Assembly (NCBI GenBank): GCA_035572335.1
Contig: DATNAW010000138.1
Coordinates: 1-47,127 of the forward strand
Direction of reading: 5' to 3'
DNA from: 66-474 sp035572335
Lineage (GTDB): Bacteria > Pseudomonadota > Gammaproteobacteria > Xanthomonadales > Rhodanobacteraceae
DNA length: 47,127 nt
Shown here: one piece after another, positions 43,176-47,127 of the stretch
Position numbering within the stretch: the stretch's first letter is position 1
How the letters are laid out: each line of letters starts with the position of its first letter
The notes under the pieces: generated by a model
Seen by the model: only the letters and a program-made list of their open reading frames with translations
The model's database searches: none
Told to the model about the DNA's origin: nothing
Position numbers and translations under genes: made by a program

Positions 43176-43974
43176 ATGAAGATCGCCACCTACAACGTCA
43201 ACGGCATTCGCGCGCGGCTGCCGCTGCTGCTGCGCTGGCTCGAAGAGGAGTCGCCGGACATCGTCTGCCTGCAGGAACTCAAGGCGCCGCAGGAGCTGTT
43301 TCCCGTCGACGCGCTGCGTGACGCGGGCTATGGCGCGGTATGGCATGGGCAGAAGAGTTGGAATGGCGTTGCGATTCTCGGCAAGGGCTGTGAGCCGGTG
43401 GAACGCAGGCGCACGTTGGCCGGCGATCCGGATGACGTGCAAAGCCGGTATCTCGAAGCGGAAGTGCGCGGCATTGTGATCGGATGCCTGTACCTGCCCA
43501 ACGGCAATCCTGCTCCCGGGCCGAAGTTCGATTACAAGCTGCGCTGGATGCAACGCCTGGCGACGCACGCACGCGATCTTCTCGATGCCGGCCTGCCCGC
43601 GGTGCTCGCCGGGGATTTCAACGTGATCCCGACGGAGTTGGATGTCTACGCGCCGGAACGCTGGGTGGATGACGCGCTGTTCCGTCCCGAGGTGCGCGCG
43701 GCGTACCGCGACCTGTTGGCGCAAGGCTGGACCGACACGCTGCGCACGCTGCATCCCGATCAGCACATCTACACGTTCTGGAAATACCTGCGCAACGCCT
43801 TCGCGCGCGATGCCGGCCTGCGGATCAGACCACATTCTCCTGAGCCCCGCCGCAGCGCGACATCTTCGATCAGCCGGCGTGGATCGGGAGGTGCGCGGCT
43901 GGGAACACACCAGCGATCACGCGCCGACCTGGGTCACGCTCGAAGATGCGTCGCCGGGTTGGCGCAAGAAGTGA
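43176..43974 (+). pseudogene. xth: Exodeoxyribonuclease III with one-base frameshift
   Basis: The family pattern is complete only if one base is removed near 43827. Frame 1 from ATG 43176 gives IATYNVNGIRA, LQELKA (metal Glu34), GDFNVIP and YTFWKYLRNAFARDAGLRI; after an apparently extra A at 43827 the rest, DHILLSPAAARHL, REVRGWE and SDHAPTWV (catalytic histidine), continues in frame 2 to a stop at 43974. Unshifted reading ends at 44006 with a nonsense tail lacking that histidine. Without the base the protein would be 265 residues, the usual size. It may be a real pseudogene or an assembly/read error. The enzyme repairs abasic sites and degrades duplex 3' ends. Confidence 0.85.
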
Positions 43975-44093
43975 AGCCGCCGGGTTCGACACGACATGAC
44001 CAGTGACCCATGCGCTTGCCGCTTTCCGGGCTACAGTCGTGCGGCATACGACACAAGGTGGACGCGTGCCACCGGCACTGGGGAGAGGCTGAC

Positions 44094-44855
44094 ATGAAGC
44101 ATTTGCGTGAGGCGACTGCTGCGGTGACATGCGTGCTTGTAGTGGCGCTGGTTCCGGCAATGGCCGGGGCGCAGGAACAAGCGCCGAACACGCTGACGGC
44201 GCAGGAAAAGGCGCAAGGCTGGCAGTTGCTCTTCAATGGACACGATCTCGATGGCTGGCATTCGTACAACGGGAAAGGCCCCGGACGCGACTGGTCGGTG
44301 GTGGATGGCGCCATCCGGCTGCAGCGCGGGCACGACGGCGACCTGAAGGACTTCCAGGACCTCATCACCGACGCGAGCTACGAGAACTTCGACCTGAAGC
44401 TGGAATGGAAGGCGACGCCCTGCTCCGACGGCGGCGTGATGTTCAACGTGCACGAATCACCGAAGTACCAATACACCTTCGAAACCGGCGTGGAGATGCA
44501 GATCGCCGACCTGGCTTGCACCAAGCCCGACAGCCGCGTGCTGTACGAACGCTCGGGCGACATGTTCGACCTGTATGCCGCGCCCTACGAATCGGTGCGC
44601 GAATCCGGACAGTGGAACCAGATCGAGATCCGCGTCGACCACGGCCACGTAGAGTTCTTCCAGAACGGACACAAGATGGTCGACACCCAACTGTGGACCA
44701 ACGCCTGGAACCTGCGCGTCGCGCAGACCAAGTTCGCGCACTGGCCCGGATTCGCCCGCTACCACGACGGCCACATCGCATTGCAAGGAACCGAGGACAA
44801 AGGCACCACGCCGATCCGCCTGTGGTTCCGCGATATCCGCATCAAGCCACTGTAA
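44094..44855 (+). CDS. Exported DUF1080 (3-keto-disaccharide hydrolase-like) protein
   Basis: 253 residues with signal peptide (VTCVLVVALVPAMAGAQEQ). The DUF1080 concanavalin-like jelly roll is clear: GWQLLFNGHDLDGWHSYNG (about residues 42-60), DWSVVDGAIRLQRG, DLITDASYENFDLKLEWKA, GVMFNVHESP, ETGVEMQIAD and HIALQGTEDKGTTPIRLWFRDIRIKPL. The family includes 3-keto-glycoside hydrolases acting on sugar derivatives outside the cytoplasm. GGGGAGAGG precedes ATG 44094. Confidence 0.9.
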   Translation: MKHLREATAAVTCVLVVALVPAMAGAQEQAPNTLTAQEKAQGWQLLFNGHDLDGWHSYNGKGPGRDWSVVDGAIRLQRGHDGDLKDFQDLITDASYENFDLKLEWKATPCSDGGVMFNVHESPKYQYTFETGVEMQIADLACTKPDSRVLYERSGDMFDLYAAPYESVRESGQWNQIEIRVDHGHVEFFQNGHKMVDTQLWTNAWNLRVAQTKFAHWPGFARYHDGHIALQGTEDKGTTPIRLWFRDIRIKPL

Positions 44856-44881
44856 TTTTCCGGAGCTTAGGGAGCCCACCC

Positions 44882-45415
44882 ATGCGCATTGCCATCCTCG
44901 GTGTCCTGCTTTTTGCCGCACCGGTGTTCGCCAGCGGCTTCCCCTCGCCCGCACCCGAGCTCAAGGCGCTGGACGTGCAGGCGGGCCACTGGATCTACCA
45001 AGGCACCACGACGCCAGACAAAGCGGGGGGCAAGACCGGCACATTCACCTGGGACGAATACTGCGGCTGGTCTGCCGACAAACTCTTCCTGATATGCAGC
45101 TTCGACAACGACTGGTCGGGACACAAGGTGCAGTCACTGGTCGCCGACACTTGGAACGCCCGGGACAAAAGCTACTGGCATTACGAGATGTTCGCCGTCG
45201 GCAGCAGCGGCGCGAAACCCTTCGCCTCGCGAATGAGCATTCGCGGCAACACCTGGACCGAGACCGGCGAAGATGACGCACACGGCAGGAAAAGCTACGA
45301 CCGCATCAGCTATGTCTACACCTCTCCGACGGAGGTGACGGTGAAGATCGAGGTCTCGCAGGACCAGAAGCAGTGGAAAACCGTTTTGGCGGGCCGCGGC
45401 GTCAAACAGCCGTGA
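44882..45415 (+). CDS. Exported protein of unknown function (DUF1579-like)
   Basis: 177 residues with signal peptide (RIAILGVLLFAAPVFASG). The mature domain is beta-rich (GHWIYQGTTTPDKAGGKTGTFTWDEYCGW, LFLICSFDNDWSG, YWHYEMFAVGSS, SYDRISYVYTSPTEVTVKIEVS), resembling DUF1579 lipocalin-like proteins in layout. Two cysteines (about 61 and 71) may pair. It follows the DUF1080 gene after 26 nt on the same strand, and the likely operon suggests a shared envelope role. Confidence 0.72.
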   Translation: MRIAILGVLLFAAPVFASGFPSPAPELKALDVQAGHWIYQGTTTPDKAGGKTGTFTWDEYCGWSADKLFLICSFDNDWSGHKVQSLVADTWNARDKSYWHYEMFAVGSSGAKPFASRMSIRGNTWTETGEDDAHGRKSYDRISYVYTSPTEVTVKIEVSQDQKQWKTVLAGRGVKQP

Positions 45416-45568
45416 CGTGGAGCGTTTGAGCGCGTGAGGTTTCGCTCCGATGTGTGTGCGGCGTGCCGAAATCTGTCGGCGCAAGGCTGGACCGCCGCGC
45501 GCCGCGCATCACATCCGGAGCGCAAACCTGTACTTCTGCCGCGCAGCCGTGCCCAGTCCGTCCGCTTT

Positions 45569-46753
45569 CTAGTTGGACTTGCCGGCCTGATCCCCGTATT
45601 CCCAGGCGTAAGGCACGCCGGTGTCGCCAAGGATGAAGTGCACCAGGTCGGCAAAACCGGCTTCGGCACGCACGTCGTTGGCCAGGACCAGCACGCAGCG
45701 CTCGCGCGCCTCGATGCAGACGAGCGTGTTGCCGGTCTGCTCGTCATGGCCGCCCTTGAAGAACCCGTGTCCCTGCGGGCCATCGAACACGATCACGCCG
45801 AGGCCGGCATACAAGTCCTTGCGCTGCTGGTCGACAGGCAGATCCTTTTGAAGTGGCGGAAACTCCGTCCGCGTTCCAATGTGCAGTTGCGGCTTGATCA
45901 TTTCCATCCGCGAAGCAGGTGACAAGCCCTTGCCGCTCGCCAAGGCCGCGGCGAACTTCGAGAGGTCGTCGATGGTGGTGTCCATGGAGCCGGCGGCACG
46001 GACCTTGGAGCGTTCGTCATGCGGCTGCGGCTCGCCCTTCTCGTTCCAGCCATCAGCGAGATTGTCCGCGAAGTCGGCGCGCCACATCAGCGAGCTGCGC
46101 TTCATGCCGAGCGGCTCGAACACGTTCTTCCGCACGAGGTCGCCGACGTCCAAACCCAGGCCCTGCGACCTGCGGCCGTTCTCGATCACGAACTGCAACA
46201 GGATCATCCCTTCGCCCGAATAGCTGAAGCGCGAGCCTGGCTCGAAATGGATGCGAAGTTTCCGATCGGGCTCGAGCCAATAGAAGTTGAGGAATCCCGT
46301 CGAGTGGGTCAGGACCATGCGCGGGGTGATCCTCTTCCAGCGATCGTCGCCCGCGAGGTCCTTGTACGGACCGTACTTGTTGGGATAGATCGCCTCGGTG
46401 TCGTAATCGGGCAACGGCTTGTCGAGGTCGGCGGCAATCGGGGTGTCGAGATCGATGCGCCCTTGATCGACCAGTCGCATGACCGTATAGGCGAACACCG
46501 TCTTGGTGAGCGACGCGCCATACATGATCGTGTCGGTGCGCAGCGGCTCGCCTTTTGCATTCCTCGCACCGTACGCCTTGACGTAGACCACCTTGCCGCG
46601 ATCGATGACGGCGATGGCCAGGCCCTTGGCGCCGGTGCGTGCCAGGACGCCATCGACCTGGCGATCGATCGCGGAGCCGGGAGGGAGTTTTCCCGCTTCA
46701 TTCGCCAACAGCGGTGCGGCAAACAGGAGCAACGCGAGCAAGCAGATGCGCAT
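45569..46753 (-). CDS. Exported class C beta-lactamase-family serine hydrolase
   Basis: 394 residues. Signal peptide MRICLLALLLFAAPLLANEAG. The nucleophile motif is SLTK (residues 81-84), the second motif is YSG (178-180, in place of YxN) and the late GGHDE takes the place of the KTG loop. The long insertion before YSG and FSYSGEGMILLQFVIE are typical of class C-like esterases/peptidases of the serine hydrolase family rather than drug-degrading lactamases. Periplasmic. GGGAG lies upstream of ATG 46753. The next gene on the minus strand begins outside the window. Confidence 0.88.
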   Translation of the reverse strand: MRICLLALLLFAAPLLANEAGKLPPGSAIDRQVDGVLARTGAKGLAIAVIDRGKVVYVKAYGARNAKGEPLRTDTIMYGASLTKTVFAYTVMRLVDQGRIDLDTPIAADLDKPLPDYDTEAIYPNKYGPYKDLAGDDRWKRITPRMVLTHSTGFLNFYWLEPDRKLRIHFEPGSRFSYSGEGMILLQFVIENGRRSQGLGLDVGDLVRKNVFEPLGMKRSSLMWRADFADNLADGWNEKGEPQPHDERSKVRAAGSMDTTIDDLSKFAAALASGKGLSPASRMEMIKPQLHIGTRTEFPPLQKDLPVDQQRKDLYAGLGVIVFDGPQGHGFFKGGHDEQTGNTLVCIEARERCVLVLANDVRAEAGFADLVHFILGDTGVPYAWEYGDQAGKSN

Positions 46754-46950
46754 CACGACCGGCTCCCGTGGTTTTCGACAGCATATCCGGCAACGTTTCG
46801 AAAAGACCGCATGCGTCTTTTGCCAAGCGAGCGAAAAGCAGGGCCCAAAACCGGTCGGCCGAAAAGATGGCCTGCGGCGACGCGAGGGCGGCGAGCGGCG
46901 AATGGCTGTGCCGAGGCTCGACTGCCCCGTTCCTTTTCCCGCGGAATTCC

Positions 46951-47127
46951 TCAACCCCGCAGCAGGATGACCGGCAGCGCCACCAGCGCCAACGCAAGCA
47001 GTATGCCCAGCACCGCGAACGCGACGCGCATCGGGTCGGAGCGAAGGATGCCGATGAACGTTTCCGCGGTGCCTTCGCGCTTGGCCGCAGCGTATTCGGC
47101 GCGAACACGCGCGCTGCGCTGCTGCTC
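46951..47127 (-). CDS. C-terminal tail of a single-pass membrane protein (start outside window)
   Basis: The last 58 codons of a minus-strand gene are visible, ending TGA at 46951. A charged region rich in Ala/Arg/Glu (VRAEYAAAKREGTAETF) precedes one hydrophobic helix, VAFAVLGILLALALVALPVILL, and a short RG end. This looks like a C-terminal membrane anchor. The remainder is outside the window, so the family cannot be told. 197 bp without genes separate it from the serine hydrolase. Confidence 0.6.
   Translation of the reverse strand, partial: EQQRSARVRAEYAAAKREGTAETFIGILRSDPMRVAFAVLGILLALALVALPVILLRG

Overview
The window is high-GC, gene-dense DNA (roughly two-thirds G+C by eye, strong codon bias in all real genes). 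The gene set fits a gammaproteobacterium of the Xanthomonadales/Lysobacterales, most like a Rhodanobacteraceae member: YadG/YadH-type ABC exporter, YbiI-type zinc finger, MASE2 sensor, azurin-like lipoprotein, LigE-type DNA ligase, and many GGDEF/EAL genes. This placement is an inference from content; no rRNA or tRNA gene is visible, nor any phage, insertion sequence or CRISPR array. It looks like chromosomal housekeeping and accessory DNA.

Layout. 1-3.9 kb (minus): the MASE2 end of a diguanylate cyclase that leaves the window, a two-gene ABC exporter, and a secreted amidohydrolase. 3.95-4.8 kb (plus): an SRPBCC protein and an ArsR repressor under a promoter with a recognisable operator. 4.87-7.06 kb (minus): a lipoprotein, a YbiI-like zinc finger and a GAF-GGDEF protein. 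7.2-10.8 kb: two glutathione transferases, DUF899, DUF1801, a YCII/DGPF protein and a lipoprotein. 11.2-14.5 kb (plus): bactofilin with a zinc-ribbon protein, then an OpuC-like osmoprotectant ABC system whose binding protein and permease are fused. 14.5-16.2 kb: ChaC-like cyclotransferase and aldose epimerase. 16.2-19.8 kb (minus): a UndA-like diiron fatty-acid decarboxylase followed by a PAS-PAS-GGDEF-EAL protein, in what looks like one operon. An AT-rich gene-free stretch of about 500 bp lies upstream of it. 20.3-27.2 kb: M14 peptidase, FrnE-like DsbA, MAPEG, azurin-like lipoprotein, AI-2E permease, thioredoxin 2, LigE and a D-serine dehydratase-like PLP enzyme. 27.4-30.9 kb (plus): a hybrid histidine kinase overlapping a REC-EAL response regulator. 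31-38.7 kb: MpaB-like oxygenase, RibD-like reductase, dienelactone hydrolase, an exported protein, a membrane GGDEF protein, a second DGPF protein, a BPSS1780-like membrane protein, a CDF metal transporter and a cold-shock protein with a textbook terminator. 38.7-47.1 kb: a third GST, a transglutaminase-like TPR lipoprotein, PAS-GGDEF, a quinone oxidoreductase, a cysteine-free DksA-like protein, a frameshifted exonuclease III, a DUF1080 protein, an exported protein, a class C serine hydrolase and the membrane tail of a protein leaving the window.

Three themes link the genes. Cyclic di-GMP turnover: six genes in 47 kb (one seen only by its sensor domain), three with PAS or GAF sensing domains. 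Thiol and glutathione chemistry: three GSTs, MAPEG, ChaC, FrnE, TrxC and DUF899. Envelope and osmotic or metal homeostasis: OpuC-like, CDF, AI-2E, bactofilin and lipoproteins. The most interesting unit is the undA-like gene joined to a bifunctional GGDEF-EAL gene; a 3-codon mini-ORF with a perfect ribosome-binding site sits in frame just before the second gene. Other notable points are the exonuclease III frameshift, the cysteine-free DksA paralogue and the ArsR operator.
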